A stretch of 7,238 nt of DNA, from assembly GCA_943324575.2 (NCBI GenBank), contig CALPMD020000059.1, forward strand, positions 1-7,238, written 5' to 3'. A program made the translations under genes and the position numbers. This stretch comes from Akkermansia muciniphila. Its GTDB lineage: Bacteria > Verrucomicrobiota > Verrucomicrobiia > Verrucomicrobiales > Akkermansiaceae. Below are positions 1 to 5,167 of this stretch, piece by piece; positions within the stretch are counted from its first letter, which is position 1, and each line of letters begins with the position of its first letter. The notes under the pieces are model-generated. The model saw only the letters and a program-made list of their open reading frames with translations, searched no databases and was not told the origin of the DNA.

Positions 1-345
1 GGGCTCTGCCATCGGGCCGGTGAAGTGGATCAGGGTGTATCTACCCGTTAGATCTGCGGTTTCCACATCGTCGGCGATGAGGTAGCGGGTCAGGCGCGCT
101 TCGAGCGCTTCCTGTGTGCCAGCTTCGCCCGCGACCCAAAGGGTGGTCTCGTCCAAGGCGGTGATCGTCACCCGGAATTGCAATTTGCCTTTGGCATCGG
201 TGACGCAGGACGGCAGCGAGATGCCGCCAACCGCCACACGGCGTACGTCTTGGGTGAGCTGGCCGTTGAGAAAGCGCACGGCGTCGGGGCCGCGAAATTC
301 TAACAACGCAGGGGTCCCGAGATCAATCCGATAGACGCTGCTCAC
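1..345 (-). CDS. ygfZ: YgfZ/GcvT-type folate-binding protein, N-terminal part (runs off left edge)
   Basis: The frame is open from a GTG at 345 to the window edge and gives the first 115 residues. The translation has the hallmarks of the aminomethyltransferase-like fold of YgfZ: RGPDAVRFLNGQLTQDV at residues 18-34, CVTDAKGKLQ at 47-56 and LTRYLIADDVE at 85-95. YgfZ proteins bind tetrahydrofolate and support iron-sulfur enzymes such as the tRNA thiotransferase MiaB. Unlike GcvT they are not part of the glycine cleavage system. The diagnostic KGCYxGQE-type motif with its cysteine would lie outside the window, so YgfZ is favoured over GcvT only by the short N-terminus and the FLNGQLTQDV form. 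The GTG overlaps the stop of the preceding micro-ORF (GTGA), which suggests translational coupling, and there is no obvious Shine-Dalgarno sequence. The frame stays open further upstream, with another GTG in it, so the start could lie earlier. Confidence 0.82.
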   Translation of the reverse strand, partial: MSSVYRIDLGTPALLEFRGPDAVRFLNGQLTQDVRRVAVGGISLPSCVTDAKGKLQFRVTITALDETTLWVAGEAGTQEALEARLTRYLIADDVETADLTGRYTLIHFTGPMAEP

Positions 346-449
346 GCGGTAGGCAGGTAGGGTTTGGCGGCGGCAAGACTGGAACACGCGCGGAGACCCA
401 TGATGCCGAGACCGAGAACCGCGACGCGTTGACCTTTGAAACGACTCAT
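342..449 (-). CDS. 35-residue micro-ORF, possible small lipoprotein or membrane peptide
   Basis: An ATG at 449 overlaps the stop of the upstream secreted-protein gene (ATGA), and the TGA at 344-342 overlaps the GTG start of the ygfZ-like gene (GTGA). The ORF therefore fits exactly between two genes. The product begins MSRFKGQRVAVLGLG and has a basic N-region (R3, K5, R8), a short hydrophobic stretch at residues 9-19, then Leu-Arg-Ala-Cys at 19-22 and a 13-residue tail after the Cys. This looks like a minimal signal peptide with a loose lipobox, although Arg at position -2 is unusual. Alternatively, GLGIMG resembles the dinucleotide-binding loop at the start of beta-hydroxyacid dehydrogenases, so the ORF could be a decayed gene start. 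It could also be an untranslated or purely coupling ORF. I do not recognise a family. The two stop/start overlaps are the main reason to list it. Confidence 0.42.
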   Translation of the reverse strand: MSRFKGQRVAVLGLGIMGLRACSSLAAAKPYLPTA

Positions 450-1282
450 TTCTGGCGTTGCAGTGCGAGCTCTACCAATTTCGCCGCTTGCTTGCGGATG
501 TCCGCCATCAGCGCTGGAGTTGGCTCTTCGCCTTCTTTCAAGACCATCTCCGTGCGCAGTCCGGCAAGAATATCGCGCATGGCCATGTAGTTCGGGCGTT
601 CTGAAATCCTCGGTTCCAGACCTGCCACCGATTCGGCATAATAATCGGCGATATCTTCACGCATCACCTTGCGGGCGCGCTCAGGAGAAAACTGCTTGTC
701 GACCGCGACCGTCGAAACTTCCAGAGCCCGAATCCAGCCGCCGAGGGAAATCAAGTGCGCGAGGTCGGCGTCGCGCAGCGTCACCAACTCGGCCTCAACA
801 TCGCGTTGGGTAGCCGAAAGTTCCTTTTTCAGCTGGGCGACGTCCTTTTTCTTGGCGCTATCCAGCAGACTGGCGGCGTGGCGGTTGACGCGGTCCCCGG
901 CACCGAGCGCTTTGCCGTAGCGGGTTAAATCCTTCGCCAGTTCCTCGACTTGATCCAATTGCTCCGCTTGAACGACCAAGAATCCATCGGCGATGAGAAA
1001 TCCCAGCTCGATCGCCAAATCCGCACGGTCCTGTGACATCCGCGACGGCATTTTGCGCGCCACCTCCGCAATCGGCAATGGCATGAGAAATTGCAGCGTG
1101 TCAAACAGCTTGGCGATCGACGGTGCGGTGAATTCGTTCACGCCCAACTCTTCGCGAACGTGGACTTGATCGATCAAATCCTTCGGAACATCCGCCGAAT
1201 CATCGACCTTGGGCTCTTGAGCGCTCAACGGGAGCAACAGGGCAGCAATGGCCCCGACGAGGTAGGTACTACGGATGATCAT
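446..1282 (-). CDS. Secreted, mostly helical protein of unknown function
   Basis: The product is 278 residues from the ATG at 1282; a GTG directly before it at 1285 would add one residue. The first 21 or so residues are a clear Sec signal peptide: Arg near the start, a hydrophobic core VGAIAALLLPL, and a probable cut near SAQ-EP. The mature part has no further hydrophobic segment long enough to span a membrane and is rich in Glu, Lys, Ala and Leu. The stretch from about residue 105 to 170 (AEQLDQVEELAKDL onward, including DSAKKKDVAQLKKEL) looks helical and may form a coiled coil. There is no cysteine in the mature chain and no catalytic motif that I can name. The gene lies 31-34 bases downstream of dus on the same strand and its stop overlaps the start of the micro-ORF, so it is probably co-transcribed. 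A periplasmic protein is the likeliest outcome. The family is unrecognised. Confidence 0.85.
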   Translation of the reverse strand: MIIRSTYLVGAIAALLLPLSAQEPKVDDSADVPKDLIDQVHVREELGVNEFTAPSIAKLFDTLQFLMPLPIAEVARKMPSRMSQDRADLAIELGFLIADGFLVVQAEQLDQVEELAKDLTRYGKALGAGDRVNRHAASLLDSAKKKDVAQLKKELSATQRDVEAELVTLRDADLAHLISLGGWIRALEVSTVAVDKQFSPERARKVMREDIADYYAESVAGLEPRISERPNYMAMRDILAGLRTEMVLKEGEEPTPALMADIRKQAAKLVELALQRQK

Positions 1283-1300
1283 CACGCCGTCAATCTGGCA

Positions 1301-1315
1301 CCGCCGATCCGGCGG
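1301..1315 (-). other. Hairpin between dus and the secreted-protein gene
   Basis: CCGCCG, a 3-base loop and CGGCGG form a perfect 6-bp GC stem lying 2 bases downstream of the dus stop codon and 16-19 bases upstream of the next start. No T-run follows on the minus strand, so a strong intrinsic terminator is unlikely. It may be an RNA stabiliser or a partial attenuator between the two genes, or chance in GC-rich DNA. Confidence 0.35.
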
Positions 1316-1316
1316 G

Positions 1317-2345
1317 TCAAGCAGCAGGTGTCGGCAGGATGCCCAACTCCACCTGCGCGAGCGAAAACGCGGCCAAATCTTCCACTTCCGCCAGCGACGT
1401 CACTTGGCAGAGTTTTTGCCGCAGTTCCTTGGCACCGGGAAAGCCTTTGCAATACGCCATCAAGCGCGAGCGCATGGCCGTCAGCGTTTGCCGCTCGTTG
1501 CCGTTGCGCCCGCTATCCACCGCCATCTTGCAATGACGGATGACCAGTTCCCAACGTTCTTCGACGCGGACTTCCGGCAGCACCAGCCCAGTCTCGATGA
1601 AATGTTTCGCCTCGCGGAACACCCACGGGTTCTGCATCGCCGCGCGGCCAATCATCACGCCGGACACCGCGGTTTCCTGACGACGCCGCAGCACGTCCGC
1701 GCCGCAAGCGATGTCACCATTGCCGATGACCGGGATTTTCACGGCGCGCGCGACGGCATCGATGACGTCCCAATTCGCCTCGCCGCCATAGCCTTGGGCC
1801 CGCGTCCGACCGTGGACGGCGATCGCCTGCATTCCACAATCTTCCAAAATCTTCGCCACTTCCACCGCATTGACCGACGACTCGTCCCAGCCGATGCGCA
1901 TCTTGGCCGTCACCGGCACCTGATCGCCGACCGCCTTCGCCACGCCGGACGCCACCGCAGCCAGAACCGGGCAATCCTTCAGCAATGACGATCCGCCATT
2001 GCGCGCCACCACCTTGTTGACCGGGCAGCCGAAGTTGATGTCGATGAAGTCCGGCCGTTTCCAGTCGATGATCTTGCGCGCCGCCTCGCCCATCCGTTCG
2101 CCATCCGCACCAAACAGCTGGACGCCGACCGCGCGCTGTTCGTCGCTGAACTCGGTGTATTTCCGCGTCCGCTCATCGGCCTGCATGATGCCTTCCGCCG
2201 AAACGAACTCGGTCACCATGACATCCGCCCCCAATTCCTTGCAGATTTGGCGAAAGATCACATCCGTCACCCCTGCCATCGGCGCGAGGTAAAGCGGGAA
2301 TCGGTTGTCAGAAAACCACGAGAGCACGCAGCAGCCTAGGACCAT
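1317..2345 (-). CDS. dus: tRNA-dihydrouridine synthase, DusB-type
   Basis: This is an FMN- and NADPH-dependent cytoplasmic enzyme that reduces uridine to dihydrouridine in the D-loop of tRNA. The 342-residue product is of normal family length. Visible motifs, in order along the TIM barrel, are APMAGVTD (21-28), DINFGCPVNKVV with the catalytic acid Cys107, AKMRIGW (147-153), VHGRTRAQGY (177-186), PVIGNGDI (205-212) and VMIGRAAMQNPW (230-241; FMN phosphate region). These are followed by the helical C-terminal tRNA-binding domain with MRSRLMAYCKGFPGAKELR (291-309). The subfamily call (DusB rather than DusA or DusC) rests on the NFGCPVNKVV and RTRxQGY forms. The ATG at 2345 is the first start; the first 16 residues are poorly conserved in type, and an internal GTG at codon 7 is possible. 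It is the first gene of the minus-strand group that ends with the ygfZ-like gene, which also bears on tRNA modification. Confidence 0.95.
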   Translation of the reverse strand: MVLGCCVLSWFSDNRFPLYLAPMAGVTDVIFRQICKELGADVMVTEFVSAEGIMQADERTRKYTEFSDEQRAVGVQLFGADGERMGEAARKIIDWKRPDFIDINFGCPVNKVVARNGGSSLLKDCPVLAAVASGVAKAVGDQVPVTAKMRIGWDESSVNAVEVAKILEDCGMQAIAVHGRTRAQGYGGEANWDVIDAVARAVKIPVIGNGDIACGADVLRRRQETAVSGVMIGRAAMQNPWVFREAKHFIETGLVLPEVRVEERWELVIRHCKMAVDSGRNGNERQTLTAMRSRLMAYCKGFPGAKELRQKLCQVTSLAEVEDLAAFSLAQVELGILPTPAA

Positions 2346-2363
2346 ACTACGCCGCCCGTCTAC

Positions 2364-2391
2364 CTTAGATGCGTACTGGAAAGATTACCAA
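2364..2391 (-). promoter_or_regulatory. Possible promoter for dus and downstream genes
   Basis: On the minus strand TTGGTA (2391-2386) and TCTAAG (2369-2364) are separated by 16 bp and match the sigma-70 boxes at 4 of 6 positions each. Initiation would fall about 10 bases before the dus ATG. The match is weak and was chosen partly for its position. Confidence 0.22.
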
Positions 2392-2433
2392 ACCGCGTTA
2401 GCTCATCGACCCAGTGCCGCCGCCAGACGACTG

Positions 2434-2452
2434 ATTTCACGAAATAGTTTCG
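2434..2452. promoter_or_regulatory. Overlapping inverted repeats, candidate operator
   Basis: ATTTC-AC-GAAAT (2434-2445) and CGAAA-TAG-TTTCG (2440-2452) are two perfect inverted repeats sharing the middle GAAA arm, so three alternating half-sites sit side by side. They lie about 50 bp upstream of higB in the divergent region. HigA-family antitoxins bind inverted repeats in their own promoter, and this is the clearest candidate here, although it is further upstream of higB than usual. Confidence 0.33.
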
Positions 2453-2468
2453 CGGCGCGTAATTATTC

Positions 2469-2496
2469 TTGCTGACATCTTCGACCGTGCTAGTTT
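2469..2496 (+). promoter_or_regulatory. Possible extended -10 promoter for higBA
   Basis: TTGCTG (2469-2474) and TAGTTT (2491-2496) are spaced by 16 bp, and the second box is preceded by TGC, which resembles an extended -10 element. Both hexamers match consensus only moderately (3 of 6). If it is real, transcription would begin almost at the higB GTG at 2503 and give a nearly leaderless message, which would fit the absence of a Shine-Dalgarno sequence there. Confidence 0.25.
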
Positions 2497-2502
2497 ACTG
2501 GG

Positions 2503-2784
2503 GTGATTGAAAGTTTTGGCGATTCCAATACTGAGCGCATCTACCTTGGTTTGCGAATTAGAGGCCTGCCTGGCGACATTCAGGAACGTGCCCGACGCAA
2601 GCTCCGGATGATCAATCAGGCACGGATCGTTGAAGATCTGCTCATTCCTCCCGGCAACCGACTGGAACGGTTGAAAGGAGATCTGGAGGGATTCTGGAGC
2701 ATTCGCATCAACCAACAATGGCGGGTTGTTTTCCGATGGGAAAACGGCTCAAAACAACAAGTGAAAATCACTGACTATCATTAA
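2503..2784 (+). CDS. higB: HigB-type toxin (RelE superfamily mRNA endonuclease)
   Basis: The 93-residue product has the length and layout of HigB toxins, which cut mRNA on the ribosome and are neutralised by HigA. Supporting features are the start MIESFGDSNTERIYLG, the basic helix ERARRKLRMINQA (28-40), PPGNRLERLKGDLEGFWSIR (49-68), NQQWRVVFRW (70-79) and the terminal Asp-Tyr-His (91-93), a hallmark of the subfamily that contributes to the active site in characterised members. No key residue seems missing, so the toxin looks intact. The start is GTG with no Shine-Dalgarno sequence. The coding sequence is more AT-rich than dus or the DAHP synthase gene, which fits acquisition by transfer. The stop is 5 bases before the higA ATG. 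Toxin-first order is usual for higBA and opposite to most toxin-antitoxin pairs. Confidence 0.93.
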   Translation: MIESFGDSNTERIYLGLRIRGLPGDIQERARRKLRMINQARIVEDLLIPPGNRLERLKGDLEGFWSIRINQQWRVVFRWENGSKQQVKITDYH

Positions 2785-2789
2785 AAATC

Positions 2790-3095
2790 ATGAGCGCATC
2801 CAAATACCTACCCATGATTCATCCCGGTGAAATCCTGCTAGAGGAGTTCATCAGGCCGATGGAATTGAGTCTCGCGACCGTTTCTCGCGCGACAGGGATT
2901 CCCGCTTCGCGTCTCACCGAGATCACGAAGTATCGGCGCAGTCTGAGCGCGGAAACGGCGCTGCGACTGGCGAAGTACTTCGGCACCTCCGCCGCATTTT
3001 GGATCGGGCTTCAAGCGGAGCACGATCTCGAAGTCGCCGAAAGAGCGGTCGGCGAAAAGATCAACCGCGAGGTGACGGCGCACGCCTCCTGTTAG
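2790..3095 (+). CDS. higA: HigA-type antitoxin, XRE-family DNA-binding protein
   Basis: The 101-residue product is the antitoxin and likely autorepressor of the higBA pair. Family hallmarks are IHPGEILLEEFI (10-21), a helix-turn-helix from about 26 to 65 (LSLATVSRATGIPASRLTEI, then SAETALRLAKYFGT) and FWIGLQAEHDLEVAE (70-84). The usual N-G-KR turn before the fourth helix reads KYRRSLSAE here. The protein is expected to dimerise, bind an inverted repeat at its own promoter and wrap HigB. The ATG at 2790 is used; an in-frame ATG at 2814, just before IHPGEIL, is also plausible because many relatives begin close to that motif. Base composition is closer to the chromosome than that of higB. The gene converges on the DAHP synthase gene, with a hairpin in the 40-base gap. 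Confidence 0.94.
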   Translation: MSASKYLPMIHPGEILLEEFIRPMELSLATVSRATGIPASRLTEITKYRRSLSAETALRLAKYFGTSAAFWIGLQAEHDLEVAERAVGEKINREVTAHASC

Positions 3096-3109
3096 CACGT
3101 CAGCATCAA

Positions 3110-3128
3110 CGGGGCACTTCCTGCCCCG
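3110..3128. terminator. Bidirectional hairpin between higA and the DAHP synthase gene
   Basis: CGGGGCA (3110-3116), loop CTTCC and TGCCCCG (3122-3128) form a perfect 7-bp GC-rich stem in the short gap between two convergent genes. The position is ideal for a shared terminator. Neither side is followed by a real T-run, so termination efficiency is uncertain. Confidence 0.55.
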
Positions 3129-3135
3129 AGATGAA

Positions 3136-4200
3136 TCAAGCCTTGCGCCGCTGACGCACGGCCTCGGCGAGGACGTCGAGGGTGGCAACCGTATCATCCC
3201 AGCCGATGCAGGCATCGGTGACGGATTGCCCGCGGGTGAGCGTGGTCAAATCCTTGGCCAACTTCTGGTTTCCTGCGACGAGGTTGGACTCGATCATCAC
3301 CGAGGTGATGACCTTGGAACCGGCCGCGATTTGTTCGGCGATGCTCTTCGCGACCAGGGGTTGGTTGCGGTAGTCTTTGAGCGAATTGCCGTGAGAGCAG
3401 TCGATCATCACCGATTCGGCGAGGTTTTGCTCGCGCAAAAGACTGGCGGCCGACGCGATGGAAGCGGAGTCGTAGTTCGGGCCGTTTTTCCCACCGCGCA
3501 GGATGAGGTGGCAGGATTCATTTCCCGCCGTCGAGACGATGGCGGAGACTCCCTGCTTGGTCACCGAGAGAAAATGATGCGGACGCGATGACGACTGGAT
3601 GGCGTCGAGCGCGATTTGGATCGAGCCGCCGGTGCCGTTTTTGAAACCGACGGGCATCGATAGGCCGGAGGCCAGCTCGCGGTGGATTTGTGACTCGGTG
3701 GTGCGGGCGCCGATGGCTCCCCATGCGATCAGGTCGGCAATGTATTGCGGCGAAATGGTGTCGAGAAACTCAGTGCCGGCGGGGATGCCCATGTTGGCGA
3801 GATCCAAGAGCAAGCCACGGGCGACGCGCAGGCCGTGGTTGATATCGAATGAGTCGTCGAGTCTTGGATCATTGATCAAGCCCTTCCAGCCGACGGTCGT
3901 GCGCGGTTTTTCGAAATAGACCCGCATGATCACAAAGATGTCTTTTTCGACGCGCTTGGCCTCTTGCTTGAGCTTCGCTGCGTATTCGAGCGCCGCCTCT
4001 GGATCGTGGATCGAGCAAGGGCCGACAATCGCCAGCAGGCGATCGTCCTCACCCCGCAGGATGGCATCGGCCTGGCTGCGGGCATTGGCAACCAGTTCGG
4101 ATGCCTGCTCGGCAAGTGGAAGATAGTACGCCAGAACCGCAGGAGAAATAAGCGGATTCAAGCCAGTGATTCTGAGGTCGTCGGTGCGGTGTCGCGTCAC
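3136..4200 (-). CDS. aroF: 3-deoxy-7-phosphoheptulonate (DAHP) synthase, class I AroF/AroG/AroH type
   Basis: This enzyme condenses phosphoenolpyruvate with erythrose 4-phosphate, the first step of the shikimate pathway to aromatic amino acids. From the GTG at 4200 the product is 354 residues, close to E. coli AroG, and RTDDLRITGLNPLISP at its start lines up with the AroG N-terminus. Other motifs are VGPCSIHDP (59-67; metal ligand Cys62), RVYFEKPRTTVGWKG (93-107), GARTTESQIHRELASG (164-179), GFKNGTGG (185-192), LRGGK (234-238), DCSHGNS (267-273; His270), IESN with Glu304 and TDACIGWDD with Asp329. All four expected metal ligands are present. There is no ATG near the start. A TTG at 4242 after GGGTGGGGG is an alternative, and an ATG at 4401 is too far upstream and overlaps tlyA. 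The symbol is generic, because feedback specificity (Phe, Tyr or Trp) cannot be read safely. Confidence 0.95.
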   Translation of the reverse strand: MTRHRTDDLRITGLNPLISPAVLAYYLPLAEQASELVANARSQADAILRGEDDRLLAIVGPCSIHDPEAALEYAAKLKQEAKRVEKDIFVIMRVYFEKPRTTVGWKGLINDPRLDDSFDINHGLRVARGLLLDLANMGIPAGTEFLDTISPQYIADLIAWGAIGARTTESQIHRELASGLSMPVGFKNGTGGSIQIALDAIQSSSRPHHFLSVTKQGVSAIVSTAGNESCHLILRGGKNGPNYDSASIASAASLLREQNLAESVMIDCSHGNSLKDYRNQPLVAKSIAEQIAAGSKVITSVMIESNLVAGNQKLAKDLTTLTRGQSVTDACIGWDDTVATLDVLAEAVRQRRKA

Positions 4201-4376
4201 GCGGGGATCGTTGACGGCGAAATGCTGGCAGGCAAGGCGCAAGTTGCGCCCCCACCCTTCTTTGCTCAAAAAAGCTGACAATGGGTCGGTCACCGCGTCG
4301 AATCGATGTGCTGCACGTGGTTTTACGAGACTCGCCTTGCCGTGACACGCTATTCCTGTTTGGTTCTGCGACCCTG
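4201..4376. other. Divergent intergenic region between the DAHP synthase gene and tlyA
   Basis: These 176 bases separate two divergent genes and should hold a promoter for each. I see no convincing sigma-70 pair on either strand. A TTGTCA at 4280-4275 on the minus strand resembles a -35 box but lacks a good -10 partner. The main structure is the palindrome at 4236-4250. Both neighbouring frames stay open across part of the region, but no family motif supports translation there. Confidence 0.55.
4236..4250. promoter_or_regulatory. 15-bp palindrome upstream of the DAHP synthase gene
   Basis: GGCGCAA, one central base and TTGCGCC form a perfect inverted repeat with 7-bp arms, ending 36 bases before the proposed GTG start. 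It could be an operator for a repressor of aromatic biosynthesis, or a leader RNA hairpin. If translation actually began at the TTG at 4242, the palindrome would cover the start codon. Confidence 0.4.
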
Positions 4377-5123
4377 ATGAAAAAAGACCGTATCGATGCA
4401 CTGCTCGTCGCCCGTGGCCTCTGCGACTCTCGCGAGCAAGCTAAGCGCTTGATCCTTGCCGGAGAAGTGCGCAGCGGCGACCGCATCATCGACAAGCCCA
4501 GCACCCAGATGCTGCCAGACGCGCCCCTCGAAATCAAAGAAAAGCAACGCTACGTCGGCCGTGGCGGGCTGAAGCTTGAAGGCGCGCTCGACGCCTTCCA
4601 AATCGACCCCGACGGCTGGGTCTGCATCGATGTGGGTGCGTCCACCGGCGGTTTTACCGACTGCTTGCTGCAGCGCGGAGCCAGCCGCGTCCACGCCGTG
4701 GATGTCGGGACCAACCAGCTGGTCTGGAAACTGCGCAACGACCCGCGCGTGATCGTCAAAGAGCAGTTCAATGCCCGCCACATGGTGCCCGCCGACATCG
4801 GCGAAAAAGTGCGACTCGCGGTCATGGATCTTTCCTTCATTTCGCTGACCAAGGTCCTGCCTGCCGTTTTCTCCGTGCTGGAGGATGGCGGCACGCTCGT
4901 CTGCCTGATCAAGCCTCAGTTCGAGCTCCGCCGCGAAGACATCACCCGCGGCGGCATCGTTCGCGATCCGGCTCTGCACCAACAAGCGGTGGACAAGATC
5001 CGCAACTTCGTGACCCAAGATCATGGCTGCGACTGGCGCGGTTTCATCCCCTCGCCCATCACCGGGATGGACGGCAACCAAGAGTTTCTAGCGTGGATCA
5101 CCCTGCCTGTGGCAAAGGTGTAG
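4377..5123 (+). CDS. tlyA: TlyA family rRNA 2'-O-methyltransferase (hemolysin A family)
   Basis: The product is 248 residues, normal for TlyA. In mycobacteria this S-adenosylmethionine-dependent enzyme methylates cytidine ribose in 16S and 23S rRNA; many relatives are annotated only as hemolysin A. An S4 RNA-binding domain covers about residues 3-60 (RIDALLVARGLCDSREQAKR, then LILAGEV), followed by the linker YVGRGGLKLEGAL (59-71). The FtsJ-like Rossmann domain shows the cofactor loop IDVGASTGGFTDCLLQRGA (84-102), AVDVG (107-111), MDLSFISL (150-157), CLIKPQFE (176-183) and GNQEFLAW (233-240). Lys66, Asp151, Lys179 and Glu236 fit the K-D-K-E catalytic set of FtsJ-type methyltransferases. The ATG at 4377 gives the usual N-terminus MKKDRIDALL. 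An ATG at 4281 would add 32 residues with no family similarity. There is no Shine-Dalgarno sequence. Methylation specificity cannot be told from sequence. Confidence 0.94.
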   Translation: MKKDRIDALLVARGLCDSREQAKRLILAGEVRSGDRIIDKPSTQMLPDAPLEIKEKQRYVGRGGLKLEGALDAFQIDPDGWVCIDVGASTGGFTDCLLQRGASRVHAVDVGTNQLVWKLRNDPRVIVKEQFNARHMVPADIGEKVRLAVMDLSFISLTKVLPAVFSVLEDGGTLVCLIKPQFELRREDITRGGIVRDPALHQQAVDKIRNFVTQDHGCDWRGFIPSPITGMDGNQEFLAWITLPVAKV

Positions 5124-5151
5124 CAGCTCTCGCAGCTCAAGATATATCGGC

Positions 5152-5167
5152 AACTGCCATCGCAGTT
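5152..5167. terminator. Hairpin in the tlyA/tamA convergent gap
   Basis: AACTGC (5152-5157), a 4-base loop and GCAGTT (5162-5167) make a perfect 6-bp stem that overlaps the tamA stop codon (TAA at 5168-5166) and sits 28 bases after the tlyA stop. The convergent position suits a terminator for both genes. The stem is short and no T-run follows, so the call is tentative. Confidence 0.4.

Larger units (their letters stand above)
2346..2502. other. Divergent intergenic region between dus and higB
   Basis: These 157 bases carry no credible gene. They separate the minus-strand dus group from the plus-strand higBA pair, so promoters for both must lie here. The right half is clearly more AT-rich than the surrounding genes. 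It contains the alternating TTTC/GAAA arms at 2434-2452 and weak promoter-like boxes for each direction. Confidence 0.7.

Noticed and set aside
116..334. A 72-codon plus-strand frame near the left edge
   Set aside because: It is antisense to the YgfZ-like frame, which carries clear family motifs.
1275..1988. A 237-codon open frame on the plus strand opposite dus
   Set aside because: It is rich in His and Arg, has no motif and covers the conserved barrel of the Dus enzyme in antisense; a shadow frame.
2532..2800. Ten-base direct repeat TGAGCGCATC at 2532-2541 and 2791-2800
   Set aside because: Both copies fall in or at the start of coding sequence, there is no third copy or regular spacing, and a 10-base match is easily chance.
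2838..3215. A 125-codon minus-strand frame opposite higA
   Set aside because: It covers higA and runs into the DAHP synthase gene in a different frame, with no domain signal.
4281..4376. N-terminal extension of tlyA from an ATG at 4281
   Set aside because: The added 32 residues do not resemble an S4 domain, and the family N-terminus MKKDRIDALL begins exactly at 4377.
4201..4401. DAHP synthase starting at ATG 4401
   Set aside because: It would overlap the divergent tlyA coding region and add 67 residues with no similarity to the family, whose length is met from 4200.
4350..5081. A 243-codon open frame on the minus strand opposite tlyA
   Set aside because: It lies wholly antisense to a well-supported TlyA gene, has no recognisable motif and reads as low-complexity Ala/Gly/Asp/His-rich protein typical of shadow frames in GC-rich DNA.
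5124..5141. Direct repeat GCAGCTC-TC-GCAGCTC after tlyA
   Set aside because: It is only two 7-base copies in a short gap, with no sign of an array or function.
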